Below, in pieces: positions 17,045-24,700 of a stretch of DNA of 49,025 nucleotides (the stretch's first letter is position 1; each line of letters begins with the position of its first letter). The stretch comes from JAUWQU01 sp964564285 (lineage in GTDB: Bacteria > Planctomycetota > Phycisphaerae > SM23-33): the NCBI GenBank assembly GCA_964564285.1, contig CAZMBZ010000004.1, positions 1-49,025 of the forward strand, written 5' to 3'. Position numbers and translations under genes: made by a program. The notes beneath the pieces are model-generated. The model did not search any database, had not been told where the DNA came from, and saw nothing but the letters and a program-made list of their open reading frames with translations.

Positions 17045-17689
17045 ATGTCTGATAGTCCGAAGCGATTGAAAATTCTGGGTGGCCTGGCCGTAGTGCTGGC
17101 GGTGGTGGTGGTACTGCAGTACACTTGGCCGGGCGGCGATAAACCGCAGGAAACCACGCCCGACCCGAATCCCACCCCTGCCGCACCCGACAAGGACGCC
17201 CCCCCCGTCGCCGCCAAGCCGGCCGCGCCCGCCGCCGGTACGCCTTACCGACAGGTGTTCAAGATTGCCGAACAGCCACGCCCGGAAGACCTGCCTGTCC
17301 TGAAAAAGGAAATCCAAAGCCCATCGTGGAAGAACCGCCATGCCGCGGTAATGGGTATCGGGCGGCTCAAGGAAAAAGGCGACCCCGCAAGTCTCCAGGC
17401 CGTGCTGACCAATACAGACGAGAAGGCTGAAGTCCGCGCAGCCGCGGCCGGACAACTCGGCGAGATGAAACACGTCGCAGCCGGGCCGGCATTGCTCGAC
17501 GCCATGTCGGATGGATCAGCCCTGGTGCGAGCCGCCGCCGGAGTCGCAATCACGAAAATAACGGGGGTCCACGTCGACTTCCAAGCTCGAGACAGCCTTG
17601 CACACCGCCAGGCCGCCATCAAGCGGGCACGGGACAGATGGGCTAGGTTTTACGAGTACCACCAAAAGAAACACGGCTCGGGCATATAA
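17045..17689 (+). CDS. HEAT-repeat protein with N-terminal membrane anchor (copy 2)
   Basis: ATG 17045 is chosen because GGAG lies 9 nt upstream and the membrane anchor follows. The 214-residue product has one hydrophobic segment (ILGGLAVVLAVVVVLQYTW), a Pro/Ala-rich linker of about 45 residues, and HEAT-like helices (about 95-190). The tail ends with F-A-D-L-HRQAAIKRARDRW, matching copy 1. The pseudopilin gene begins 36 bp downstream. Same order and shared tail suggest a duplicated two-gene unit. Function is unknown; a periplasmic scaffold or partner for the adjacent pseudopilin is plausible. Confidence 0.75.
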   Translation: MSDSPKRLKILGGLAVVLAVVVVLQYTWPGGDKPQETTPDPNPTPAAPDKDAPPVAAKPAAPAAGTPYRQVFKIAEQPRPEDLPVLKKEIQSPSWKNRHAAVMGIGRLKEKGDPASLQAVLTNTDEKAEVRAAAAGQLGEMKHVAAGPALLDAMSDGSALVRAAAGVAITKITGVHVDFQARDSLAHRQAAIKRARDRWARFYEYHQKKHGSGI

Positions 17690-17725
17690 TTGCCGATATA
17701 GGATATAGGTTTTGAAGGACGCGAC

Positions 17726-18775
17726 ATGACTAATAAAAACTCTGACAAACGCGGGTTCACACTTGCCGAAATGTTGGTGGTCATAGCGGTGATCGGACTG
17801 CTGGTGGCTATTCTCGCGCCCGTGCTGGACAGTGCCCTTTCATACGAAAGGTACGTCGCCTGCAAAAGCAACCTCGAGAAGCTGGGCCAGGCGTACGCGA
17901 CGATGTATTCCACCCGGCGGATGAATAAGCTGACTGGCATCGGATCGCTCGGATCGGGCTGGCCCAAAATGTTTCAGCCATATCTTTCGTCCTCCGCATC
18001 GGTCGTCTGCTGCCCGGCCAGCGGCGTCGAGGGGGGCATGGAGCAGGCCTCGCTGGACCAGTACTATAACGAGGTCTACATCGGCAATAACTACCAGGGC
18101 GCAATGGCGCTGAGCGAAAGCGACAGCCCCTTTGTCTGGAAGCTCTCGCAAACCCAATTCAACGTGTTCCTCAACGCCCCAGGCCATGGCAAGGGATACA
18201 ACTATACGGGCTATCAACCCGACAGTAACCCTAGCGTCTACTACTACATGCTTGAGGACAACGCCTGGCGGGGCGGCGGAGACATGGACTTCTGGGATGT
18301 AAACTATAAGATCGAAACCGATGGCATCAACGTCGTGATAACCGTCACGCCCGGCTACACGGGGTATACCCACAACCTTACCCAGGGCACTGGGCCAGGC
18401 AAGAAAATCCTGATAGCCGACACCAAGCGCAAGCATGGCCAGACCGTGGAGATTCCAGGAAAGGGAATCGCCAGCTACGGGATCAACACGGTGGCAGATC
18501 AGATCGAGCCCGGCGACGGCGACAAGATTCTCCTCATGGACTACGACTACATAACAGTTGCCGGATCGCAGTACGACGAGACCGGTGACCGCGCCAACCA
18601 GCTTAACGAAAGGTGGAGGCCGGACCCCAACGATCCCACCGGCCCATTGAAATTCGCCCGGCACATGCGCAAAGCCAACGTGCTTTTCACCAACGGAACC
18701 GTTCGTCTGATGAATCCCGATGACATCCACCCGGAAAACCCGGAAAACTGCACCAAATACTGGGATCCCCGCTGA
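17726..18775 (+). CDS. Prepilin-like protein with H-X-DG-type C-terminus (copy 2)
   Basis: This 349-residue protein has the prepilin signal KRG then FTLAEMLVVIAVIGLLVAIL with Glu5, followed by the helix YVACKSNLEKLGQAYATM. Its C-terminal half repeats the pattern of copy 1: SYGINTVAD, KILLMDYDYITVAG, FARHMRKANVLFTNGTV and a final KYWDP. The central region differs, being rich in Tyr and Asp, so the two may bind different partners. A hairpin follows the stop codon. The debranching enzyme gene begins after 186 bp, so it may have its own promoter. Confidence 0.88.
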   Translation: MTNKNSDKRGFTLAEMLVVIAVIGLLVAILAPVLDSALSYERYVACKSNLEKLGQAYATMYSTRRMNKLTGIGSLGSGWPKMFQPYLSSSASVVCCPASGVEGGMEQASLDQYYNEVYIGNNYQGAMALSESDSPFVWKLSQTQFNVFLNAPGHGKGYNYTGYQPDSNPSVYYYMLEDNAWRGGGDMDFWDVNYKIETDGINVVITVTPGYTGYTHNLTQGTGPGKKILIADTKRKHGQTVEIPGKGIASYGINTVADQIEPGDGDKILLMDYDYITVAGSQYDETGDRANQLNERWRPDPNDPTGPLKFARHMRKANVLFTNGTVRLMNPDDIHPENPENCTKYWDPR

Positions 18776-18777
18776 GC

Positions 18778-18796
18778 AGTTCTGTAACGCAGAACT
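18778..18796 (+). terminator. Hairpin just after the pseudopilin stop codon
   Basis: AGTTCTG and CAGAACT form a 7-bp stem with a 5-base loop, three bases after the TGA. No T-run follows, so it is either a weak terminator or an mRNA 3'-end stabiliser. A second small stem (TTACG/CGTAA) lies about 15 bp downstream. Confidence 0.35.
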
Positions 18797-18882
18797 CGCC
18801 TCCGATGCTATTACGTTCTTAGCGTAAAGTCTTTACGGCGTCTGGCTGTCGGTCCGAAGCGATCATCCGCCTTCGCGGGCAA

Positions 18883-18902
18883 CCTGCCTGCCGGTAGGCA
18901 GG
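18883..18902. repeat. GC-rich imperfect palindrome, first of two copies
   Basis: CCTGCCTGCCGGTAGGCAGG is self-complementary except one G/T pair. It is enclosed by outer arms TCCGCC and GGCGGA, making a larger stem-loop. A near-identical palindrome occurs at 47337-47356 in another intergenic space, so it looks like a dispersed small repeat. Confidence 0.6.
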
Positions 18903-18961
18903 GCGGATTTGCCAAACCGCCAAACACCTCTGAACCGATAGGTATAACCGGAGCGTTTATA

Positions 18962-20989
18962 ATGGCATCAGAAAAATCCAGTTCGGCAATGCCTCCGCCG
19001 ATTGTCATCCCATGCGCCGGCGTGGACATCGACCACCTCATGGAAGCCGAGTGGCTCACTACCAACCAGATCGGCGCATACGCCTCGCAGTCCGTAACCG
19101 GATGCAACACGCGGCGATACCATGCGCTGCTGGTCGGCGCCACCAAGCCGCCCGTCGGCAGGCTTACTGCGCTGAGCCAGCTTCACGAGCAGCTTATCGT
19201 CGGCCAAAAAACCTACGACCTGTCGACCTTCGAGTTTCCAAACGCCATCCATCCTAGAGGCACGGACAACCTTCAGGAGTTCGTCAACGACATCGCGCCT
19301 CGGTTTGTCTACCGCCTGGGAGCCCTGACGCTGACGAAGGAGATAATCCTGGCTGAGTCCGCCAACGCGGTGGCGGTACGATATCGCCTTTCCGGCGGAT
19401 CGGGCGAACTGCGGATCCGCCCGTTCGTGGCCCTTCGCGACTTCCACCACCTCCGCAAGGCCCACGAACCTCACCAGTTGACCTTCGAGCTTACCGACGC
19501 AGGCGCTGTCATACACGACCGCATGCACCCGGTGCCTCCGCTGTACCTGGCCGCCCGCGACGCCGCGTTCGAGCCGAACCCGCAATGGTGGTATCGCTTC
19601 CACTATCGCATGGACCTCTGTCGTGGGCAAGAAGCCGACGAAGACCTCTACGCCCCAGGATGCTTTGTCCTGCAACTCGCCGATGGCCAGCCGGGACAAT
19701 TCGACGCCAGCCTGAGCGACCCCAGACAAGTACACTTCGACGATACCGCCAGTCTACGCCGAGAGCGAATGGAAGAATTGGCCGCCAGCCTCGGACCCGA
19801 TGCCGACGAACTAAGCCGCCACCTCGCCGTCGCGAGCGACGCGTTCGTCGTCCGCAGGCATTTTCCGAACCTCCCGCCGTCATGGACAATCCTGGCCGGG
19901 TATCACTGGTTCGCCGACTGGGGCCGCGACGCCTTCATCGCACTGCCAGGCCTGCTGCTGTGTACCAAACGCTACGCCCAGGCACGTGAGGTGTTTCGCA
20001 CCTTCGCCGGAAATGTATCCGAAGGCATGGTGCCGAATTGCTTTGACGACTACTCGACACTCGCGCACTACAACTCCATCGACGCGTCCCTATGGTTCAT
20101 CATCGCGGCTGAGCGATACGTCCAGGCTACCAACGACGTCGCCTTCTGGCGTCAAACGCTCCTGCCTGCCATACAAAAGATCCTGCACAGCTACCAGGCC
20201 GGCACGCGGTTCGACATTCACGCCGACGCCGACGGGCTGCTGACCGGCGGCAGCTACAACACGCAGCTCACCTGGATGGACGCCAAGATCGGCGACGAGG
20301 CCATCACACCCCGGCACGGCAAGTGTGTGGAGATCAACGCGATGTGGTACAGCGCCCACCGCATCCTTGCCGAAAGATGCCGCGAAATCGACCCGGACCT
20401 TGCAGAGCACATGTCGGGCCGGGCGGAAATAATCGCCAAGGCCTTCAACAAAGCCTTTTGGTGCGACCGGGGCGGCTATCTCTATGACTGCCTGCCCGAC
20501 GGCGAACCGGACCCGACAATCAGGCCAAATCAGATCCTGGCAGTCTCCCTGCCCCACAGCCCCCTACCGCCAGAGAGCCAGAAAGCGGTGGTCAAAATTG
20601 TTACCGAGCGACTCCTTACGCCCATGGGCCTGCGAACGCTGGACCCGGCCGACCCTCGGTATCGCCACCGCTACGGCGGGTCGTGGGAATCCCGCGACCG
20701 ATCTTACCACCAAGGCACGGTATGGGCCTGGCTGATGGGACCGTTCATCGAGGCCTACCTCAAGGTCGAAGACTTCAAGCCCTTCGCCCTGGCCCAGGCT
20801 CGCCAGTGGCTCGGCGGGTTCAACGAACACCTACGCACCGCTGGCGTCGGGAATATCAGCGAGATATTCGATGGCGACGCACCGCACGACCCGCACGGAT
20901 GCGTCGCCCAGGCATGGTCCGTCGGCGAGGTGCTCCGGGCAAAACGCCTGATAGACGCAGCCGAGGGAAACAAGCAATCGACACTATGA
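18962..20989 (+). CDS. Glycogen debranching enzyme, amylo-alpha-1,6-glucosidase (GH133)
   Basis: This removes alpha-1,6-linked glucose stubs during glycogen breakdown. The 675-residue protein has the bacterial GDE N-terminal domain (EWLTTNQIGAYASQSVTGCNTRRYHALLV, about 30-240). The GH133 catalytic (alpha/alpha)6 domain (about 290-660) shows AGYHWFADWGRDAFIALPGL, QLTWMDAKIGDEAITPRHGK and VEINAMWYSAHRILAE; the acidic residues in these motifs form the active site in the family. The start has GGAG 8 nt upstream. Together with the GT4 synthase and GH57 enzyme it forms a glycogen locus. The following gene overlaps its stop (ATGA). Confidence 0.95.
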   Translation: MASEKSSSAMPPPIVIPCAGVDIDHLMEAEWLTTNQIGAYASQSVTGCNTRRYHALLVGATKPPVGRLTALSQLHEQLIVGQKTYDLSTFEFPNAIHPRGTDNLQEFVNDIAPRFVYRLGALTLTKEIILAESANAVAVRYRLSGGSGELRIRPFVALRDFHHLRKAHEPHQLTFELTDAGAVIHDRMHPVPPLYLAARDAAFEPNPQWWYRFHYRMDLCRGQEADEDLYAPGCFVLQLADGQPGQFDASLSDPRQVHFDDTASLRRERMEELAASLGPDADELSRHLAVASDAFVVRRHFPNLPPSWTILAGYHWFADWGRDAFIALPGLLLCTKRYAQAREVFRTFAGNVSEGMVPNCFDDYSTLAHYNSIDASLWFIIAAERYVQATNDVAFWRQTLLPAIQKILHSYQAGTRFDIHADADGLLTGGSYNTQLTWMDAKIGDEAITPRHGKCVEINAMWYSAHRILAERCREIDPDLAEHMSGRAEIIAKAFNKAFWCDRGGYLYDCLPDGEPDPTIRPNQILAVSLPHSPLPPESQKAVVKIVTERLLTPMGLRTLDPADPRYRHRYGGSWESRDRSYHQGTVWAWLMGPFIEAYLKVEDFKPFALAQARQWLGGFNEHLRTAGVGNISEIFDGDAPHDPHGCVAQAWSVGEVLRAKRLIDAAEGNKQSTL

Positions 20990-21828
20990 CCATGAACCGC
21001 ACGATAGGCCTGGCAATCTTGGTGCTGATATCCGCCGTGACGGCGGCACGTGCTGCTGTCGAGATGCACCTTACCCCCCTGCCCGGTAAGGCCGTAACGC
21101 CCGAGGGTTTCACGCCGGCCGAGCTTAGGATCGCCGACGCCAACGGCCAGTTGCCCAGCGCAGCCCAAGCGATCACGCTTCGCCGCCTGGCCGGCGGGCC
21201 GACAATGTTCTACGAAGCTTCCATCGCCCCCGGCGCCAGCGGCAGCTTTCGCGTGCTGCTACCGATGGTATCCGTCCGCCAAACGTATGTCGTCCGCCTC
21301 CTCACCGAAGCCTCGCCGACAGCGTCCGTTCTCCTGGAGCACAAAGTGACGGTCGAGACCGACGACATCGGCGCCGTCGAGACCGCCCGCAACCGGTTAC
21401 TCGATTCGCCGGCTTATGACGACTACATCGAGGACCTACCCCGCTGGCCGACGGGGACCGTGCGAAACGCGTTCCTTGTGTCGGTTCTGATGCTGGTGGG
21501 AATGGGCGCGACACTGCTGATTCGCCGACCAGTTTGGCGCCTGCTGGCCGCGGGTTTGGTCGTCGCCGCAGCATCGGGCGCGATCTACGTAAGCCTCGCC
21601 AACTGCCCGCTGGTTATCACACGACAAGACGGTGACATCTGCTCCGTCTCCTGCCGTCGAACTACCACATGGTCGGCCCCGGCACGGGGACTCGGCCCCA
21701 TCTACTGGCGAACCCGGCAGATGGATCAAGACAACATGGTATACCAGCCCGCCAAAACGCTCACGCTAATGCTCCGCCCCAACGAAGTCCGCCTCTTCCG
21801 CCGCCGAACAGCCATTGCGACACCTTAA
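20986..21828 (+). CDS. Membrane protein of unknown function with signal peptide
   Basis: The 280-residue product starts at ATG 20986, overlapping the debranching enzyme stop as ATGA (ATG 20992 is also possible). It has a signal peptide (IGLAILVLISAVTAARAA) and an extracytoplasmic beta-rich domain (about 25-155). Two close membrane helices follow (LVSVLMLVGMGATLLI and LLAAGLVVAAASGAIYV), then a C-terminal region with CPLVITRQDGDICSVSC. I do not recognise the family. Coupling to the debranching enzyme gene suggests co-expression but not a known role. It converges on the next gene: the two stop codons share the palindrome TTAA. Confidence 0.7.
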   Translation: MTMNRTIGLAILVLISAVTAARAAVEMHLTPLPGKAVTPEGFTPAELRIADANGQLPSAAQAITLRRLAGGPTMFYEASIAPGASGSFRVLLPMVSVRQTYVVRLLTEASPTASVLLEHKVTVETDDIGAVETARNRLLDSPAYDDYIEDLPRWPTGTVRNAFLVSVLMLVGMGATLLIRRPVWRLLAAGLVVAAASGAIYVSLANCPLVITRQDGDICSVSCRRTTTWSAPARGLGPIYWRTRQMDQDNMVYQPAKTLTLMLRPNEVRLFRRRTAIATP

Positions 21829-22262
21829 CGCCATCTGTCCCGGGGCCGGTGGTCTTCCTCATCTTCATCTTCATCTTCATCTTCGCCCAGGCCGTCATCG
21901 GACAGGTAGTCTGGGTCTTCGGGCTCGTTGTCCTCGTTTAGCTGGAACCGCTTGCCGGCCAGTTCCCACGCGTTGATGTACTTCGAGGGTTCGGGCTTCC
22001 GTTCGGCGTCCTTCATCCGGTGGCGGACGTACCGCAGCAAGACCCAGATCGTCATTATCAGGGCCAGGCACATTAGCACCAGCGACATCCAGGCCAGCCG
22101 GGCAAGTAACTTGCGGGCGGCAGGATCGTTTGTCACCATCGCTGCCTCGATCGTGATGAACATCATCGCCCCCAACCCGACGCAAATCACAGTCAGGCCG
22201 ACGATTACGATGACAAAGCTCGCGGAACGGAAAGTTGTGTTGGGTTCTATCGCCACGGACAA
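21825..22262 (-). CDS. Small two-helix membrane protein with acidic tail
   Basis: This 145-residue protein has two membrane segments (VIVIVGLTVICVGLGAMMFI and LAWMSLVLMCLALIMTIWVL). A basic juxtamembrane stretch follows, then a very acidic C-terminal tail of alternating Glu and Asp encoded by a hexanucleotide repeat. The start is TTG 22262 (GTG 22256 is an alternative), inside the end of dnaJ, overlapping it by 16 nt. Function is unknown. Its stop overlaps that of the convergent gene. Confidence 0.6.
   Translation of the reverse strand: MSVAIEPNTTFRSASFVIVIVGLTVICVGLGAMMFITIEAAMVTNDPAARKLLARLAWMSLVLMCLALIMTIWVLLRYVRHRMKDAERKPEPSKYINAWELAGKRFQLNEDNEPEDPDYLSDDGLGEDEDEDEDEEDHRPRDRWR
21861..21884. 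repeat. Hexanucleotide microsatellite (ATCTTC)x4 in a coding region
   Basis: Four perfect copies of ATCTTC encode the acidic Glu-Asp run at the C-terminus of the small membrane protein. The unit is a multiple of three, so copy-number change would lengthen or shorten the tail without a frameshift. Confidence 0.9.
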
Positions 22263-23209
22263 TTCGCTCGCGGATCGTGGGTCAGCAAGCCCTGCAATTC
22301 GGTCAAGAGTTGCTTGGCCCGCTCGTTCGGGCTGGGTGGCGGGACGATCTGTATCACAACGTACAGGTCGCCGGACTCGGCCGAGGCGCGATGCACGCCC
22401 TTGCCGCGAAGGCGTAGCTTTCGCCCGCTGGCGGTTCCGGCGGGAACCTTGACCGTACTCGTGCCGTTAATGGTCGGCACGTCCACCTTGGCCCCCAAGG
22501 CCGCCTCGGTAATACTGATGGGCACAGACACGTGGATATCGTCGCCTTCCCTGCGGAAGTAATCATGGCTGCGAACGTTGATGCTAATGTACAGGTCCCC
22601 GGGGCTGTCGGCGCCCAGTTCACCCTTGCCGCGCACGCGAATCTTCGAGCCGTCCTTCACGCCGGCGGGGATCTTCACCTCAATGGTTTCCTGCTGCGCC
22701 GCGCCATCAAACCCCTGCCGCGAAATACGGATGCGAGTACTCGTGCCGCGGATGGCCTGGAGGAAGTCAAGCGTCAGGCGTGTCTCGCTGTCACCACCTC
22801 GCCGCGAAGGCCTTGGCTGGCGCTGCCTGCCCCGTCGAGCGCGGCCACCACCGAGGGACTGGAGAATATCATCCAAGCTCATGCCCGCAAAACCGCTACC
22901 GCCGCCTCCGAATATGTCGCTGAAGTTGAATGACACCCCCTGGCCCGAATGACCGCGCCGACCGGCGCCGGGAAAGCCCGGGCCGGAGCTTGGGCCGGCA
23001 TGACCGTACTGATCGTATATCTTCCGCTTCTCGGGGTCGGAAAGAACATCGTAGGCCTCGGTGGCTTCATTGAACTTCTCGGGCGCGCCAGCGGATTTGT
23101 TGGCGTCTGGATGATACTTGCGCGCAAGCTTGCGATAGGCCGACTTGATCTCGTCGGCCTTTGCGCTTCGCTTGACTCCCAAAACATCGTAATAATCACG
23201 CTTGGCCAT
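22247..23209 (-). CDS. DnaJ-family co-chaperone lacking the zinc finger (CbpA type)
   Basis: The 320-residue protein has a J domain (residues 1-70: DYYDVLGVKRSAKADEIKSAYR, then the HPD motif in KYHPDANK). A Gly/Phe-rich region with FNFSDIFGG follows. The C-terminal substrate-binding domains (about 135-310) contain RLTLDFLQAIRGTSTRI and KIRVRGKGELG. The CxxCxGxG zinc repeats of DnaJ proper are absent, as in CbpA. It would stimulate DnaK ATPase and deliver substrates. I prefer ATG 23209 (MAKRDYYDVLGV); ATG 23218 is three codons earlier. A TAGAAT lies 7 bp before 23209, so a leaderless start is possible. Confidence 0.93.
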   Translation of the reverse strand: MAKRDYYDVLGVKRSAKADEIKSAYRKLARKYHPDANKSAGAPEKFNEATEAYDVLSDPEKRKIYDQYGHAGPSSGPGFPGAGRRGHSGQGVSFNFSDIFGGGGSGFAGMSLDDILQSLGGGRARRGRQRQPRPSRRGGDSETRLTLDFLQAIRGTSTRIRISRQGFDGAAQQETIEVKIPAGVKDGSKIRVRGKGELGADSPGDLYISINVRSHDYFRREGDDIHVSVPISITEAALGAKVDVPTINGTSTVKVPAGTASGRKLRLRGKGVHRASAESGDLYVVIQIVPPPSPNERAKQLLTELQGLLTHDPRANCPWR

Positions 23210-23397
23210 ACATGTCATTCTACAGGCCGGACCGGCGGATCACCAGAGTTCACCGGTTCCTTCGAGCAAGGCGCAAAAAAGGTGCCCCCGCCGCGGGACT
23301 AACCGGAAAACCGGCCAATCGCCACGACGGGGGCTGGGAAGGACCACGGGCCGCCGGCGTCCTGCCAGACCGGGCGGCCTAGACCTCTATTAAGTTT

Positions 23398-24618
23398 TCA
23401 ACGCACAAGTTTGGACATACTGAACACCGGAAGCAGCAGCGCCATTGCTATGCCACCGATGATTATGCCCATCATGATGATCATCAACGGCTCGATGAGG
23501 CTGGTAACGCTTTTCACGGCGATCTTGACGTCCGCCTCGCAAAAGTCCGCCACGCGATTCATCACGTTGGCCAATTGGCCGGTGCGTTCTCCGGCAGCGA
23601 TCATGTGAGTGATTGTGCCAGGCACGAGCGGGTGCTTTATCAACTCATCAGTGATGCTGCCGCCCTGCTCGACCTGCCCGGCTACCGATTCCCAAATCGC
23701 CTGAAAATGTCGGTTGCCCGCGATACGCGAGGTAATCTCGAGCCCTTCCAGCAAGGCAACGCCCGTGGAAACCATCGTCCCAAGCGTCCGAAGCCCACGG
23801 GCCAGGTACGCTTTTCGATACATGCCGCCCACTAACGGCATTCGGATGCGGACAGTGTCCATCATATCCTTGCCCGCGGGGCTGCGGCAAAAATAGAACA
23901 GCCCCACCCCAACCCCCGCGACGGCGGGAATCACAAGGAACCAGTAGTCGGTCATACCGTGACTCAGGCCCAACAGGAACCGCGTGGGCAACGGCAGCAA
24001 CGCCCCCTTGCCGGAATAAATCTTCTCGAAGCGAGGCAGGATGAACACCAGCAAGCCGACCACAACCAGCGTGCAAAATGCCATCATGCACATCGGATAA
24101 ATCATTGCACCGCGAATCTTCTTGAGTGTCTCACGCTCTTGACTCATATACTCCGAGGCCCGCATGAGCATCGTACCCATCTGGCCTGACACCTCCGACG
24201 CCCTCATCAGAGCCACGAACATCCGGGTGAAGACACGGGGATACTTTTCCAGCACGGCCGAGAACTCCACGCCGGCTTTTACCTGCTCTGACAGATCCGT
24301 CACGATGGCCTTGAAGACCGGCTCGGTGAGTTGATCAGCGATGGCATCGAGAGCCTCCGAGAGTGTCACGCCGGTCTCGACCATCACTGCCAGTTGGGTG
24401 GTGAAGAAGATGACCTCGTCCCGCTTTACCTTCACGCGAGAGGCGTTGATTCTCGGTGGCGGCACCGCGTCGGCAGCGCGAAACCCCTGCTTCTCGAAGG
24501 ATATGCCCCGCTGCGCGTGCGGCGGCAGACTGCCCGACTTGCGGGCGGCAGAGGCAGCGATCTGGCTGGGATGCTGCCACCGCGACGTCTCTTGTGTTGT
24601 ATTTTCCGGCTTGGACAT
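23398..24618 (-). CDS. pilC: Type IV pilus inner-membrane platform protein (PilC/GspF family)
   Basis: The 406-residue protein has two GspF domains: about residues 75-200 (FFTTQLAVMVETGVTLSEAL) and 275-400 (LRTLGTMVSTGVALLEGLEI). Three membrane segments are present, including the C-terminal MIIMMGIIIGGIAMALLLPV. It forms the inner-membrane base on which the ATPase acts. ATG 24618 (MSKPENTTQ) is preceded by GGGAG at 9 nt; in-frame ATGs at 24624 and 24672 are alternatives. It follows pilB by 82 bp and precedes the DnaJ gene, which may be co-transcribed. Confidence 0.93.
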   Translation of the reverse strand: MSKPENTTQETSRWQHPSQIAASAARKSGSLPPHAQRGISFEKQGFRAADAVPPPRINASRVKVKRDEVIFFTTQLAVMVETGVTLSEALDAIADQLTEPVFKAIVTDLSEQVKAGVEFSAVLEKYPRVFTRMFVALMRASEVSGQMGTMLMRASEYMSQERETLKKIRGAMIYPMCMMAFCTLVVVGLLVFILPRFEKIYSGKGALLPLPTRFLLGLSHGMTDYWFLVIPAVAGVGVGLFYFCRSPAGKDMMDTVRIRMPLVGGMYRKAYLARGLRTLGTMVSTGVALLEGLEITSRIAGNRHFQAIWESVAGQVEQGGSITDELIKHPLVPGTITHMIAAGERTGQLANVMNRVADFCEADVKIAVKSVTSLIEPLMIIMMGIIIGGIAMALLLPVFSMSKLVR

Positions 24619-24700
24619 TACCATATGCTCCCTGGCCAGCAACCCGTGTCCGACGAACGTTTGTGCATCCATCGGCACGAGAATAGACCGCCATTTCCGC

